A DNA stretch of 64,000 bases from Akebia trifoliata (Eukaryota; Streptophyta; Magnoliopsida; Ranunculales; Lardizabalaceae). Position numbers and translations under genes: made by a program. Positions 49,201-63,135 of the stretch are shown piece after piece. The stretch is from NCBI GenBank assembly GCA_017979445.1, contig CM030719.1:26155996-26219995 (forward strand), read 5' to 3'. Numbering within the stretch: the first letter of the stretch is position 1; each line of letters begins with the position of its first letter. Below the pieces are notes generated by a model, which was given only the letters and a program-made list of their open reading frames with translations, ran no database searches and was not told the DNA's origin.

Positions 49201-49411
49201 ACTATTCCCCGAACCACTGTCATCTCCTTATCCCAAAGATAGAGGTCCGAAAAAGGTTTTTTTTTCTTTTTCTTCAAGTACTACCGTCGATAAATTATTC
49301 ATGTTTGTGCAGCTTGAACTCGAATATTGTTGTGTGAAGAGAATGAATCGTCGAAATGGGAAGAACATGCAAAGGGTTTGGGTTCATGGAAAATTCCAGA
49401 AACCAATCTGA
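37066..49411 (+). CDS. METTL6/METTL2-type methyltransferase, probable tRNA m3C enzyme (7 exons)
   Basis: Exons 37066-37260, 37650-37759, 45007-45218, 45352-45443, 48001-48103, 48239-48381 and 49313-49411 all obey GT-AG and join without a frame break to 317 residues. By family knowledge such enzymes use S-adenosylmethionine to make N3-methylcytidine at position 32 of certain tRNAs (Ser or Thr types); the plant substrate is inferred. The N-terminus has WKSFHKRHSTGKFFKERRYLL, typical of the METTL2/6/8 group. The SAM-binding motif I is VLEVGCGNGST, followed by the acidic VYACDCS strand. VNFITLIFTLSAVP and VLKPGGLLLFRDYG are the post-I and motif III/IV regions. The C-terminal half (LYDMTMLRF, FREYMRSDGTRSYFF, VWVHGKFQKP) is the conserved family block. 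ATG at 37066 lies in aaaaaATGG, a good plant context. Two introns hold most of the gene length. Confidence 0.9.
37650..37759 (+). CDS. METTL6-like exon 2, SAM motif I
   Basis: ERRYLLKEFPELL to STVLPIL plus two bases of an Arg codon; contains VLEVGCGNGST. Acceptor cttgagcag, donor gtaata. Confidence 0.9.
38440..39100 (+). mobile_element. Probable LTR remnant inside intron 2
   Basis: A TATA-like ggttataaaaggg at about 38934 is followed by a leader and by gattgtcaaggtggagtcgt. This arrangement resembles the R-U5 part of gypsy-type LTRs. No limits or target duplication were resolved. 39100-40395 shows no further recognisable feature. Confidence 0.35.
40400..40640. repeat. G/A-rich tandem array, ~48-bp unit
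   Basis: Three to four units of gaggggtattattgaaaaagg then gggtaaaagaggaaa run from 40436 to 40600. The leading actagagtttagccgtgcc and the array are found in inverted form at 15710-15950. Confidence 0.75.
40724..42590 (+). mobile_element. Retrotransposon LTR, forward copy of an inverted pair
   Basis: Begins TGATAATGCGCATATTTTG and ends near ccaatccctgtgttcgaccc. The sequence returns as a reverse complement at about 43020-44653, including long matching stretches such as ggagttaaggatcgattaaa (41036) and ctctatgccctaacctctca (42382). This copy has about 150 bp (40845-40990) that the other lacks, and no coding region. Confidence 0.75.
42591..43019. other. Spacer between the two inverted LTR copies
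   Basis: About 430 bp of non-coding DNA with no visible PBS or protein motif. It may be remaining internal sequence of one or both elements. Confidence 0.4.
43020..44740 (-). mobile_element. Retrotransposon LTR, reverse copy, with adjoining polypurine tract
   Basis: On the minus strand the LTR starts taatgcgcatattttgtatt at about 44653 and runs to about 43020. Directly before it, the minus strand reads agcttaagttgggggg, a polypurine tract, preceded by ctaaaagactagcaaa. This is the junction expected between an internal region and a 3' LTR, so the copy is the right end of an element lying on the minus strand. Confidence 0.7.
45007..45218 (+). CDS. METTL6-like exon 3
   Basis: Completes the split Arg codon, then EKKNIIVYACDCSTEALERA to TKKFGCVS. 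Acceptor cgtgtag, donor gttgct, which is a weak donor. The frame would close at TAA a few codons into the intron. Confidence 0.87.
45352..45443 (+). CDS. METTL6-like exon 4
   Basis: Starts with a split Asp codon, then VEEKKETDLKELSSLKP and CCGGGVNFITL. Acceptor ggtttccag, donor gtaagt. Confidence 0.88.
45968..46320 (-). mobile_element. LINE (L1-type) 3'-end fragment
   Basis: The minus strand encodes a fragment with WKEGNRRIFLGVENS, resembling the W.ERNRR.FEG motif near the C-terminus of plant L1 reverse-transcriptase polyproteins. It is followed by the typical 3' tail: ttgtactttcgaccg, ttaatgaattctgttttgcc and an A-rich end at about 45968-45990. It is 5'-truncated, as is usual for LINE insertions. 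Confidence 0.6.
46377..46438. repeat. Adjacent poly-T and poly-G runs
   Basis: A T-rich run (46377-46413) with a few Gs passes directly into about 20 consecutive Gs (46414-46433). The exact lengths in the assembly are likely to be unreliable. Confidence 0.9.
47285..47375 (-). mobile_element. tRNA-derived SINE
   Basis: The minus strand reads tagctcagttgg, a perfect Pol III A box (47344-47355), and 26 bases later gggttcaagttc, a B box (about 47306-47317). The surrounding sequence does not form a full tRNA cloverleaf with matching acceptor arms, so it is a SINE head rather than a functional tRNA gene. Confidence 0.65.
48001..48103 (+). CDS. METTL6-like exon 5
   Basis: IFTLSAVPFQKMPTAIAEC to LLLFRDY plus one base; contains VLKPGGLLLFRDYG across the junction. 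Acceptor ttttctag, donor gtaaac. Confidence 0.9.
48239..48381 (+). CDS. METTL6-like exon 6
   Basis: Completes Gly, then LYDMTMLRFQPNKRVGF, REYMRSDGTRSYFFCLDTV and ELFVGAGFIV. Acceptor aacttcag, donor gtacga. Confidence 0.9.
49313..49411 (+). CDS. METTL6-like exon 7 (C-terminus)
   Basis: LELEYCCVKRMNRRNGK to VWVHGKFQKPI, then TGA. Acceptor tttgtgcag. Ends close to the family C-terminal consensus. Confidence 0.9.
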   Translation, partial: LELEYCCVKRMNRRNGKNMQRVWVHGKFQKPI

Positions 49412-51005
49412 AGCTTCCATGGGGAGTACAGTCAAACAATTAATTTTATTCACGTTACACTCTTCATATCCCTTCCAATTAAGAGGGAAAAATTGGTGTA
49501 TCCTTATTTTTTGTGAGATTAATATGGTGGTAAGTCTTTTAAGTCTGTACCCTCTTGAAATTCTGAAATTGGTTTGGCCAACTCCGGTCTCATCTTGTGC
49601 AGGAAAGTGGGTTGAGGCTTCTCAACTCGATCATATTATTTTGTCTGGTAGGGGTGACAATCTTAACTCGACTCAAAATTAGTGGGTTTGTCTCAAGTCT
49701 AATTGGGGTTGGGTTATAATAGTGTCAACAGGATTATTAAATGGGTTAGGTCTAGGTTAGGGTGTCAACCCATTTTGACATTTTTAGTTATTATTTTATT
49801 AATGTCATTAATGTGTATTTTTAAATATATTAATAATTATTTAAGAATTTTTTACATTACCCATCTTTGGTGATAATTTAATTTATGTTTTGTGATACCT
49901 AATTCAAGTTGATAGATATTAGTTCATGATTGTATGACTTTATTTTTTAATTTTTTAATTTTTATATTATATTAATGACATTTTATTTTTGGTGGTGGAA
50001 ATTAATTTTTTTAATGAATTGATCTCATTTATTAATGATAATCTGACACCCACGTGGCATATTTAAAACACCCTATTGATGTGTGATGTGTCAGAAGTCA
50101 GATCCATAGAACTTCTTTCGTTAGCATACACAACTGCACAGATTTATGGGATGTGCAGTTGTTACCACTAAGGCATAAAGTCTATGATTCTAGCACATAT
50201 CACGTCAGGAGAGTATTTTAAGTATAAATTAAGACGACTCTTTCAGTAAAAAAAATTATATATGAGTTAGGTCAAATATACATATTTATAAATGAGTTGG
50301 GTTTGAATTTTAATTTTTTATACGATTATTAAATGAGTCAACATGACCCGGTCCATTTCCACCACTACTTGTTGGTTTTTTGAGAATTGGATCAATACTT
50401 TGATATCCTTTTTCATTAGAGTATGGAGTAGGTAAAATTTTACGTAAGATTTCAACATTTTGTTAGGTTTTGGCCGAAATGCAAGAACATGCCTCCATTT
50501 TTGAATTAGGTCAATGATACCATGGCTTGGGTTCAAAATCCGTCTTCATCTAAATCAATAATCCATTTCCTTGTAAAAAGGAATATTGGTAAGATGAAAT
50601 CAATAAATTCAATTCATTCATAAATATTATGAATGTTTAAAATTTTAAAGTGGGAAAAAAGGAATGGAAAAAATTCTATACTCATGTAGGATTGTCAATG
50701 GATCAGATCAGTCGCAAAATCCAATCCATTCTGATCCAATAACTTCGGGTCTAGGTCAACCCCGAATCGACAATATGTTCGAAAGTATATAAATCATATT
50801 AGATATTTGTTGATATATATGAAGTTATTTAGATATTTTTATATACAAAATTGGGTTTTACCAAATCCAATCCAATTGTTAATGGATCGGACTGGGTCAA
50901 GGGTTTAGTATGATATTTATCGAATTAGTCCTTGATTCAATCCGATTCTTATTGGATCATTACGACAGCTCTACTCTCATGTCATAAATAAACTAATTGT
51001 CTAGC
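49412..51005. other. 3' flank and intergenic DNA, no gene seen
   Basis: Phrases such as gggtgacaatcttaactcg, gggttaggtctaggttagg and tgtcaacccattttgac (49640-49780), repeated near 50270-50370 and 50690-50960, mark old copies of a dispersed element with gggt/acccg-type inverted motifs. No coding sequence. Confidence 0.4.
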
Positions 51006-51009
51006 CACC

Positions 51010-51200
51010 TAACTAATTATCTAAACAACAAGACTAGCCCTCTAAAATGGGAAAGGTCTTGAGTTCAACCCTCCTCGTTGGCCACCCACAAAGATTTATC
51101 TCGTTTTGCATGGTATATGTGGTTAATGGGGTATTGCATGCTTGGGGGATTTGGTCGAGAGATGGTGCTCTGAGAGACCTGTTGTCTAGACACCACTATC
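51010..51200 (+). mobile_element. SINE-like repeat, second copy
   Basis: gggaaaggtcttgagttcaaccc and ttggccacccacaaagattt match 35427-35525, and gtattgcatgcttggg with gagatggtgctctgagag matches the continuation at 35750-35830. Here the copy is uninterrupted. gagttcaaccc resembles a B box; an A-rich tail follows. Confidence 0.6.
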
Positions 51201-52795
51201 ATAAAAAATAAAAAAAAAAATTATTCAAATAAATTAATAATTTTTAATAATAATAATAATAATAAAAACTAAATTATCAATGAATTAGAGAAGTAAGATG
51301 ATAAATCATGCCCTTGCCAAATGAGTAGATGCATATCTTTTTTATTCTTTTGAACGATTTATCTTGTAAATAATCCTTAAAAGGTATAGTTTTATCAAAT
51401 TTTTCTTCACTTTGAATAAATGATGGCATAGCCATGCCAGTTGTTATGGTCATATCTTGTTGGGAGAGACAGCACAAACTCGAATCATCTTTGTTTGAAA
51501 TCAACCCAAAATCTGAAAGGTATGCGTAAAATTAAAACTTACCCTAAAAGTTTTCAAAATCACAAAATTATATTTGACCTTGCCCATAGGGTAATTTCAC
51601 ACATTTGATCAATAATTCTTAACAATAGCCTTCTAAAAGAGACACTAAAGGGCCATGATCCAAATACCCCATCTCCAACCTTTGGCCATAACTCTCAGAT
51701 TTTTATTTTTTATTTTCTAAAAAAGTTCTTAACCTTTAACCTCGGGTTAATTTTGGTGGCAAAATCGCCATTGACTTGTCGCACAATTTGATTGATTATT
51801 ATTTTATAAAATTTTAACCTTAAGAGTACTTTGCCAAATAAATCAACGGTTCGAGACAATGGGTTTTGTAAAGAAATTAACTGCTTTTGGAGCCATTTTT
51901 TTTTTTAAAGGATTGCCAAACAAATATAATTTTTCATCCTAACAGTTGAATAGATGGAAGACAATTGGTTTTATAGGGAAAAAAAAATTAAGATTAAAGG
52001 TTGGGGTGTTTGGGTCATCTTCGTTTAGTCTCTCATAGGACAATGTCTTTGGTTTGAATCTTTGAGAATGGAGGGGTGTTTTAAATATTCACTAAAACTC
52101 GGAGGGGTATATTTAAATTATCCTATTTTAAGTTAGGTATTTCCGATTACGAGGAGAAACACTAATAATCGGCGATTCCAGCATTTGTGACAGAGACAGG
52201 ATGCATGTTTCCCGCATTTGACGGAAGGCAATTGCTAGCGAATCCATGGGGCTGCAATCAACTACTTTTTGCCACGTGGACGGATAAAAGCCCTTGACCT
52301 GGTCAACAGATCCGTTTTACTGTCCAGTGGTGGGTCCCACTCCCCACACCCTTGGCTAATGAACCCACGTAATCTTTTGGAAGTTTCCCCCTTTTGTCTT
52401 TTTCATAATGTACTTACCTTTCCGCCCTCTTTTGCCCTTTATTAGGGTTTTTCTTCATACGATTTAGGGTTTTTCTTCTCAAGCATGAGTGAATGTTTGC
52501 CATTAACCCTAAGTTTTCAGTCTTGACCCACAAGACCTTTGTGAAGGACTGATAAAAAATGACCTAAATACCCATTTTTTCACTCACTTCTCAAAAATCC
52601 TAATTTTATTTTACTCAAAAGATTTCATCTTCAAACATGGATTTTGTTGACAAGATCACCAGTCATTCTTTGCAATGTTTTGATTAATTACTTAATTTTC
52701 TCAATTATTTTTTTTCTTGTAAATCAGTGAAAGAAAATAAATAAAGTTTTTATCGTAAGTGACTTTACCAAATAAACCAATGGTTGAAGACAATG

Positions 52796-52798
<3 letters not shown>
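51201..52798. other. Intergenic, no gene seen
   Basis: A TAA microsatellite lies at 51247-51264. 52140-52400 is less AT-rich and contains a CACGTG core in gccacgtgga (near 52272) and gtgggtcccactcc, which could be promoter-like, but no gene follows on either strand. Confidence 0.4.

Positions 52799-52842
<44 letters not shown>
52799..52842. repeat. (TA)n microsatellite, left of MITE copy 4
   Basis: About 22 uninterrupted TA units ending exactly where the MITE begins. Confidence 0.95.
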
Positions 52843-56120
<3,278 letters not shown>

Positions 56121-56121
56121 A

Positions 56122-56540
56122 ATGAAGAAGAATAAGAACTACATGGAGGTTTAACCCTTTTAATTAAATTTTCAATTCAAATACAAAAACGTGAGAGGAA
56201 TGTGGCATGGGCAAATGATTGCATATTTGATGATAAATTTTCCATTTGTTGGTTTAAAAAAGTATCGCATTCATAAAAGAAGAATCCTAAGCAAGTTGAT
56301 TTCCTAATTTTGCTTGTAAAATGAAGAAAGAATAAGAACTACATGGAGGTTTAGTCCCTTTTCATTAATTTTTCAATTCAAATACAAAAACAAAAAAGTG
56401 ACGAGATGAATGTTGGCATGAGCAAATGATTGCATATTCGATGATGAATTACCATACAAGTTGGCTTTTAAAAGTCCGTAAAAGAGGAATCCCAAGCAAG
56501 TTGATTTTCTAATTTTGCTTGTAAAATGTAGAAAGAATAA
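56122..56540. repeat. Tandem duplication, two ~200-bp units
   Basis: gaataagaactacatggagg occurs at 56130 and 56330. The units share attttcaattcaaatac, caaatgattgcatatt, gaatcc and gcaagttgatt, with several small indels. Confidence 0.85.
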
Positions 56541-58200
56541 ATTTGGAATGCGAAATGTGAGACTCCTCAAGTATCATGGCTTGAAAAAATGGGACAACAT
56601 TGAATGTGAAAGAAGCTTAGAGGGTAAAGTGAAGTTTCATAATTTTACTGCTTCCATTTTTCACATTAATCTCCTTCCTTAGAAGAAATTTCTTCCTTCG
56701 AGGTATCTTACAGTCTGAGGACACACAAAGATTAATATTCATTGAGATACTAAAGAATTGCGAAATTGTCCGTAAAACACCCATTTAGATACAAAAGATC
56801 AATATTCATTCATTGAAAAAAAAATATATTTTTCTCCAAGAACCAACAAGATTAACTACACAACTATTTTAAAATTCTGAACAAGGATTCTCTAATCTAG
56901 ACTGAAAGATTACCTAGAAGAAACTAAGCAATTCAATCAAAAGCTTTAGCAAAGCTTCAGTCACTTTAGTAGTCATTCCACCCACTTTTCTTATTTCAGC
57001 GATTTCTCGTAGATCAACATCTTACATCCCACTCATGCTTCCATTAGCGTCCAAAGATATCCCCATGATAATTTTGCTAGTGGCTCTTACTAGTCACAAA
57101 TCACAATACTCTTAAGTGGTTGCCCACAGGTATCCATATTCAAGGGAAATTTCAGTGTGAGCTGTTTTTCTAATTCAATTAGGAACCCATCAATGATTGA
57201 ATCTTGGAAAAGCTTTTCTATCAGCAACATTTGGGCTACTAATTTCTTAGAACAGATTTTTATATGAATTAATTTTCATCTAATTCAATGGTCTATGATG
57301 TGCAAACCATTGTATCCATAACCATTTTTTTAAGTGCTTAGTGAGGAAATGTATTAGTTTGATAGAGTAGATTTCAAAAGCATAGTTCTATAGATATCCA
57401 TGCTTCCTATAAGTATAGTTTTTTCCCCTTTTTATGGAAAGCAGTTTACAAACATTATTGTGACTTGTTTATGATTTGATCTATCTATTGTGATTTGTTT
57501 ATTAAGAGATCAGCTTTTGTGCTGCCATTATGACTATACAAACATATCAAAAGCTGTTTTGCTGTTTGCAGTAAACAATATAATTGTCCAAACATGGATG
57601 AAACTACAACATCATTGAAGCGAGTTGGTACAAAATAATCCAAGTTAATCCACTTTTCAAGACGAGACCCATAAACTTAAATAACGATAGAAGAAACTCC
57701 TTTAAATTTCAAACTCATAACGGTCATTCACGAAGTCAATCTTCTTGGAGGTCTTGTTATTTCGATACAAACTGATAGGAGTATCTCCAATTGCTGTAAA
57801 GATTTTTATTGTTATGAAATTGAGCATCTGGATTCAACATTTATATCCTGCCTGTTGTCAATCGATTTTATACTACGAAGAATTCCTCCATTTGAAGGGG
57901 CTCATAAGTGAATGAAGAGATGCATAACTTATCCCACAAATGGTAGGGTTTACTCCATCATTGCCTTTAAATCCCCAAGAAGAGAAATTGTTCCCTTTAT
58001 ATATATTAAATCAAATGTTGATGTTTTGCTCAAAGACTAACAAAAGCTGTCTCCTATGAAAGGTGTTTCTATAATGAAAAATGGATCCATTAAGTCTTGG
58101 AGAGGTAAAATCCTTTTGGGCCACTGAAGAGGGGTACTTTGGAAAATAGAAAAGTCTACTGCACATTATATGGATCCTCCAATCCTCAAAAAAGTCTACA
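56541..58200. other. Intergenic, no gene seen
   Basis: Moderately AT-rich DNA without a recognisable coding region, repeat boundary or RNA gene. Confidence 0.45.
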
Positions 58201-58204
58201 TTGA

Positions 58205-58690
58205 ATAGAGAAAAAAAAAGGGTCTTTTAGCGACGGTCAAAAACCACCGCTACACAATGTGAAATATATTTGACAGCCCAAGGCCGTCGAATTTCATAAA
58301 ATTTGACAGACCAAGGCATCAAATTTTTTTTTCAACAAACTGAAACCGTTAATTAAATTAATGGAGGATGGGAGAAATTTAATGGCTTTAAACCATCGAA
58401 TTAAGGATCATAAAAAATTTCAACGGTCATAGGCAATCAAAATTTGCTTTCTAAAATTTGTAGGCTTTGGCCCGTCGAATTTTCTTGTCAAAATTTTCAG
58501 TTTTCACATAGTGCTATTTCATTCACCAGCTGTCACAATGAACATCTCTAAAAGACTGGTCAATAAATGATTTAGTGGCCGTTTTAGCGGTGTCTTGGAA
58601 AACCACTCTAAAAGTTGAATAAATAGTGACATGCAGTTTTGCAATGATTTTGAATGCCACTAAAGCGCTTTAAGATGAAAATTCTGAGTG
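58205..58690. mobile_element. Degenerate repeat with tandem 'ccgtcgaatt' units, possibly a CACTA end
   Basis: Phrases gacagcccaaggccgtcgaat, gacagaccaaggc, ggctttaaaccatcgaatt and ggctttggcccgtcgaatt are diverged repeats at 60-90 bp spacing. ttagcgacggtc and cacatagtg lie at the sides. The arrangement resembles the subterminal arrays of CACTA elements, but terminal repeats were not established. Confidence 0.35.
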
Positions 58691-59274
58691 CAGATCAGCT
58701 CATTATACCATACTAGACAACACCCACAGTCCCATGGCTACGATCTCATTGTAAACACTTGTGAGTGCGGATCACCATATCTAGCAATGTATACGATGAA
58801 ATAAATAAGAAATAATAAAATAAAATAAAAACCAAGATTACAAACAAGATTCATGTGGTCCAATTATGCTTACGTCCATGGTTGAGAGTTGAACAGGTTT
58901 TATTAGGTTTGAGAATGTTTATGACCCACATTTATAAAATGGTAGGTTTTCCAATTTGATTCTAACTTTCTAACCTAATCGTAATCAACTCCTTTTCTCA
59001 AAATATCATATTTTCCCCCTTGGGCATTGGTTAAAAAATTACCCCAATCTTGCCTAGAGAATACAATACATAACTATAAAAATGCCCCAATTGAAAAAGA
59101 AAATCTTCAAAAAAAAAAGTGCCCTTAAAATTAAAAATAACCGCGGCAAAGGAACATAATTTTAAAAAAAAATACTAATACTACTTGATGAAATGTATAC
59201 TCCTTTTCTTCATTAAGTACAGTCGGTTGCATTCCTTCCTAATGATCCTACAATTAACAAAAGATGCATTTAAG

Positions 59275-59460
59275 AAAGGAAAATGTTGGAATGACACAAA
59301 CGGAGACACAAAGGTGACAAAAATGATGTGGTGGTGCGCACATAACAGTAAATGTTTTTTACTCATATCTCGCAGAAAAGAATCTACGACAATGTGCACG
59401 ACACCATGAATTTTTGTCACCCTTATGTCTCCCTTTGTGTCACCCCAGCACAACTCTTCA
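59275..59460. mobile_element. Hairpin MITE
   Basis: gtgttggaatgacacaaacgg style left end and ccctttgtgtcaccccagcac right end are inverted, with further pairing between ggtgacaaaaatgatgtgg and catgaatttttgtcaccc. Internal actcatatctcgcagaaaag matches the centre of the 'TGAAGTGAC' family. Confidence 0.6.
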
Positions 59461-59584
59461 AGAAATATATATTAGAGTAAGAAGTGCCGATCTTATATCT
59501 CTAATTGAAAGATACTAGACTTATGGTCATTAATTTGTTCCTTGCCCATGATCCCATAATCGGGATATTTCTCTTTCTACTTCT

Positions 59585-60650
59585 AACCTCACGGGCCGTT
59601 TGGTAACCATTCTCGGAATGGATTACGAGACTGATAATCAATTATCAACCATATAGTTAATTATGAGACGCAATAATGAGGTTTGGTGAATTGCCGTATA
59701 ACCAATTATTTTAAAATGATAATCTAAACAATTAATTATTTCAAAAACAACTGCAACTTGTTTAAAGAATGATAATTTGTTTTGAATTTGCGCAAGTTGA
59801 CGGACTCAACCATTCTCCACCTTCTCTCTCTCTCTCTCTCTTCTTTGTCAATGATGGAAAATTTACCCTCTCCTCAAATTTCATTCTTCCCCCTCTATCT
59901 ATCTTTTATTACTCCCAAAGCCAAATAACATCTCTCTCTCTCTCTCTCAAACAATGAAAACTTACAAATACATCACCAGATTTTTTTTTTGGAGGTGAAA
60001 TAAAAATTTTATTTTTTTATGATAAATTTGTAACTCTTAATTTTTCTGTTTTAGAAGTTCCCTCTTTGTCCAAGATAAGGAAGTGATGCAAGAATAGGCA
60101 AAGTTGATGATTCATGAATTGTTGGGGAAATTATGACAAAACTAGGGTTTGTCTTTTGGGGTTACAAATCAATATTTTTTCATTTGGTTTTGTTGAGATG
60201 GTTCTTTGTAAATTTCTACAATAAGCTGGAGAATATAATGATTTCTGTCAGAGATCTAGAATGGAAGATTCTATTTTGATCTTGATTTAAAATTAGATTT
60301 AGATGTGTTTGGATATTTCAATCATGGTTTAGAAAGTAGGATTTTTATTTCAATCTTCTTGGTTTGAGAGGGATGTGGAGGGTGGGAGTAAGAGAGTTGT
60401 TGGTGGAGGACCTCAACAAGTCCTGTTGAAGCCTTTTCAAATAGTTCAGATTTAACCAAGATTGCAAGCATCTTTAACTTTTCTCAGTAAAATCTTGTCT
60501 AATTAAAAAAGATGGATCCAATGTTGAAGACAAGTGGGTCTAATGGGATTTTTGGAAAAGAAATTTTACAAACGATTGTGATATTTTTAATTGTTAGGTA
60601 GTCATCCTTCTTTCTACCAAAATGGTTACCAAATCCTTCTTTATTCCTCT
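59585..60650. other. Possible non-autonomous element plus CT-rich tracts
   Basis: gtttggtaaccattct near 59599 and aaaatggttaccaaatc near 60620 are inverted relatives that could bound a ~1 kb element, but no target duplication was found. Two CT microsatellites lie at 59823-59841 and 59932-59948. No gene seen. Confidence 0.3.
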
Positions 60651-60887
60651 CACTGGTGCAAAGAAAAATTTATACTTCATCTTAGTCCCTTTAGTTTAGC
60701 AATGTTCACCATTTTTTATTTTTTATTTTTTAATAATTTAAAGCCTAAACTTATTTGAAATTTTATGAAATTTATACTTAAAAAAACAAAAAAACAAAAC
60801 AAAAACAAAAAACAAAAAACAAAAAAACTTCACTTTATAATAAGAGGAAAATGAAATAGATGAATGAGTACATGGTTGAGTTTTGTA

Positions 60888-61040
60888 TGATTAACGTGTG
60901 CCTTTAGGGCACACGTTAAGGTGCAATAAAGACACTTTGGAAATTGGATTCTGTATCAAAAATGCCCTTAAATTTTTTATTTATTTATCAAAGGTGTATT
61001 TATTGCATTTTAACGTTTGTCCTTAGGGCACATGTTAACA
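60888..61040. mobile_element. Small MITE with 'gtgcccTaagggcac' palindromic ends
   Basis: Left taacgtgtgcctttagggcac (near 60893) and right gtccttagggcacatgttaac (near 61018) are each short palindromes. Inside, gttaaggtgcaataaagaca is mirrored by tgtatttattgcattttaac. The type is common near plant genes. Confidence 0.65.
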
Positions 61041-61553
61041 ATACCAAGGAAAAAAAAATTGATGTGAGGGATAAGAACCTATGTGTCTTCTTCCCATATG
61101 GTGCCCTCCCGACAAAAGGGCCCATGCATCTTATTACTTCAAGGATGAATTATTTAAAAGATGGAGAAAAAAACAAAGGTGATTACTTTCTTCTTCAAAC
61201 TACCCATTTTTTCCTCGACAAAGGCAATCTCGTGACATTGAAAGGTTGTATCCCAAAACTTAGATTCAACCCTTGTAGACATAAATGGAAATCTTCCCAG
61301 GAAAGACTTTAAGCTATCCATTTATTTCTCATACCCACCTCCTAAAATGACAATTCTAACCTTGAGGTTGTGCAAAATTTGAAGGTACTATATCATTTTA
61401 CTATTCACATTTGACCAAATTAATGTTTCATGCAAACAATATAAAATTTTGGCCTTATTTATTAATTATTTTCATTCTAGGATGATCCCATTAAAAGAAA
61501 TCCATGAAGAGAGCAACTACTTTGTATTAGTCCATATTTGGGTGTGTATTGCA
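61041..61553. other. Intergenic, no gene seen
   Basis: A plus-strand frame to 61312 spans the MITE above and has no recognisable domain. Confidence 0.4.
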
Positions 61554-61778
61554 CATGGTTTTTAAACTCGGTATTTCGTCTCGTCTCGTTCAGCCCCGAT
61601 ATCGAGTCGTCTCAGACGAGTTTTCCGATATGATTGAGACGTCTCATCAAATCAATAAATTGCACTGTGACTCATAAATCTCGGTCAAAAAATGACTTTG
61701 TGAGTTGGTCACGTTCAGCTCTGATACTGAATTAACTCGGACGATAAGTCTCGGTCTCGGACGAGTTTAAAAACCATA
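61554..61778. mobile_element. hAT-like MITE, 225 bp, with 8-bp target duplication
   Basis: Ends CATGGTTTTTAAACTCG and CGAGTTTAAAAACCATA form an almost perfect inverted repeat. Identical octamers GTATTGCA flank it at 61546-61553 and 61779-61786. Interior motifs tctcgtctcgttcag and ctcggtctcggacgag continue the symmetry. It lies roughly 500 bp beyond the 3' end of the AHL gene. Confidence 0.85.
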
Positions 61779-61786
61779 GTATTGCA

Positions 61787-62265
61787 CCCTCCTTACTTCA
61801 GTAAAATCTCAAAAGATGGTGAACAAGCAGCTAGTAAAACTCTTTCTGGTTGCTGCATGCTTTCAAAATTACCTTGAAACTTATATATGAAAAAAACAAT
61901 AAAAAGAAGAAGAAGAAAAAGGGAAGAAACATATCAAGATTAAGCAATTCCTGCATAAATACAAGAAGTCTAACTCATCACATCTGATAAACTATACCCC
62001 ATTCATAATAGATTAAAAAAAAAAAAACATAGAAATGAAAATGATCAGAGCTAAATTATTAGAAACAACTAAAAGTGAAACTAACCATCATGTGATTAAA
62101 AGCAAAAAAAAAAAGAAAAGAAAAAAAAAAGATGAAATTAAAGAAGTAAAATATACATCTAAACCGATAATTTCTCTTCTTCTTCTCCCATTCTATGTTC
62201 TTTCACTACTTCTTTAAGGGAAAATTTAAGAATCAATCTGTCTCTCTCTGTCTTGATTTGATTCT
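61787..62265. other. AHL 3' flank, no gene seen
   Basis: Presumed 3' UTR and downstream DNA of the minus-strand AHL gene. Contains A-rich runs (62016-62028, 62105-62131) and a short tctctctctg tract near 62240. Confidence 0.4.
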
Positions 62266-63135
62266 TCAATTATAAGGTGGTCGGGCACCAGCATGAGCCC
62301 AAGCATAAGGGTCGTTCAATTGTCCACCATTAGGAAGCAAGTTTGGTGGCAGATTATAAATTGGCATTGATGATGGATCGGGCAGCCCAAGATGTGGTTG
62401 TCCGATACCATCACCAATATCGGGCGGTGGGCTCCCTCCACCGCCCACCAGGTGTCCCTGTCCAGCACTCCCTGCATCATCATCATCCTCAACGGGCAGC
62501 CTCTCATATGCAGCATTGGCGAATGTTGCGGCAATCACCATAACTGGGCCCACAGCAGTAAGCGTGCCGACCACGCTACCTCCTACTACTTGACCCGGAC
62601 CGGCCGCCAAGTAAACTGTCAATCCGGTTGAACCAGGCGGGGCCGGTCCAGGTAAAAATGAACCGGTTAAAGATAGTATTTCGAATCGGCCGTGTAGTGC
62701 AACCACCGCACCCGGGGCTGCTGGCTGTCGTAGTGTAACGTTGGCCACTGTGCCACTTCCACTAAGTACACAAACACCGCGCTGCCGCCTCCTAGCGAAT
62801 TGGGCTACACTTTTGGCTACATCGGCCCCACCTGCCACTTCCATCACGTGGCTTCGGAGTGCGTTCGGGCTGTCCCGAGTCACAAAGATTGGTGGCTTTG
62901 GCTTGTTTTTTGAGCCAGCTGGCCGACCCCTCGGTCGACGGTTCCCAGCCTCAACTGCACCCTCTTTCGGTTCATCGCCGTTCTCTCTTTCATCGTCTTC
63001 GTTTCCTCCTCTACCGCCACTCATGCTGTTTTCGTTCATCGATATCTCTAGATCGTGCTTTCTCAAACCAGGAGAACTCTCTGCCGGTTCAACACCCGGC
63101 AGCCCTACTTGTCCGGTCCACCACCGATTCGCCAG
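62266..63135 (-). CDS. AHL20: AT-hook nuclear-localized protein, clade A, AHL20-like; first codon is CTG
   Basis: AHL proteins bind AT-rich minor grooves in the nucleus through the AT-hook and form trimers through the PPC (DUF296) domain, repressing genes in growth and immunity. Counting from CTG at 63133-63135, the 289-residue frame has [19 protein letters not shown] (about 65-83), a type-I AT-hook, then the PPC domain (about 84-210) with GRFEIL (149-154), [17 protein letters not shown] and [17 protein letters not shown]. The C-terminus ([20 protein letters not shown]) resembles AHL20. It is intronless, as expected for clade A. Family members start MANPWW or MANRWW; here the matching position reads L-ANRWW because the codon is CTG, with TAA four codons upstream (63145-63147). 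The next in-frame ATG at 63037-63039 gives 257 residues and keeps both domains. The exact orthologue is uncertain. Confidence 0.9.
   Translation of the reverse strand: MANRWWTGQVGLPGVEPAESSPGLRKHDLEISMNENSMSGGRGGNEDDERENGDEPKEGAVEAGNRRPRGRPAGSKNKPKPPIFVTRDSPNALRSHVMEVAGGADVAKSVAQFARRRQRGVCVLSGSGTVANVTLRQPAAPGAVVALHGRFEILSLTGSFLPGPAPPGSTGLTVYLAAGPGQVVGGSVVGTLTAVGPVMVIAATFANAAYERLPVEDDDDAGSAGQGHLVGGGGSPPPDIGDGIGQPHLGLPDPSSMPIYNLPPNLLPNGGQLNDPYAWAHAGARPPYN

Noticed and set aside
60944..61312. 122-codon plus-strand frame
   Set aside because: Its start lies inside a palindromic MITE and the remainder shows no domain.
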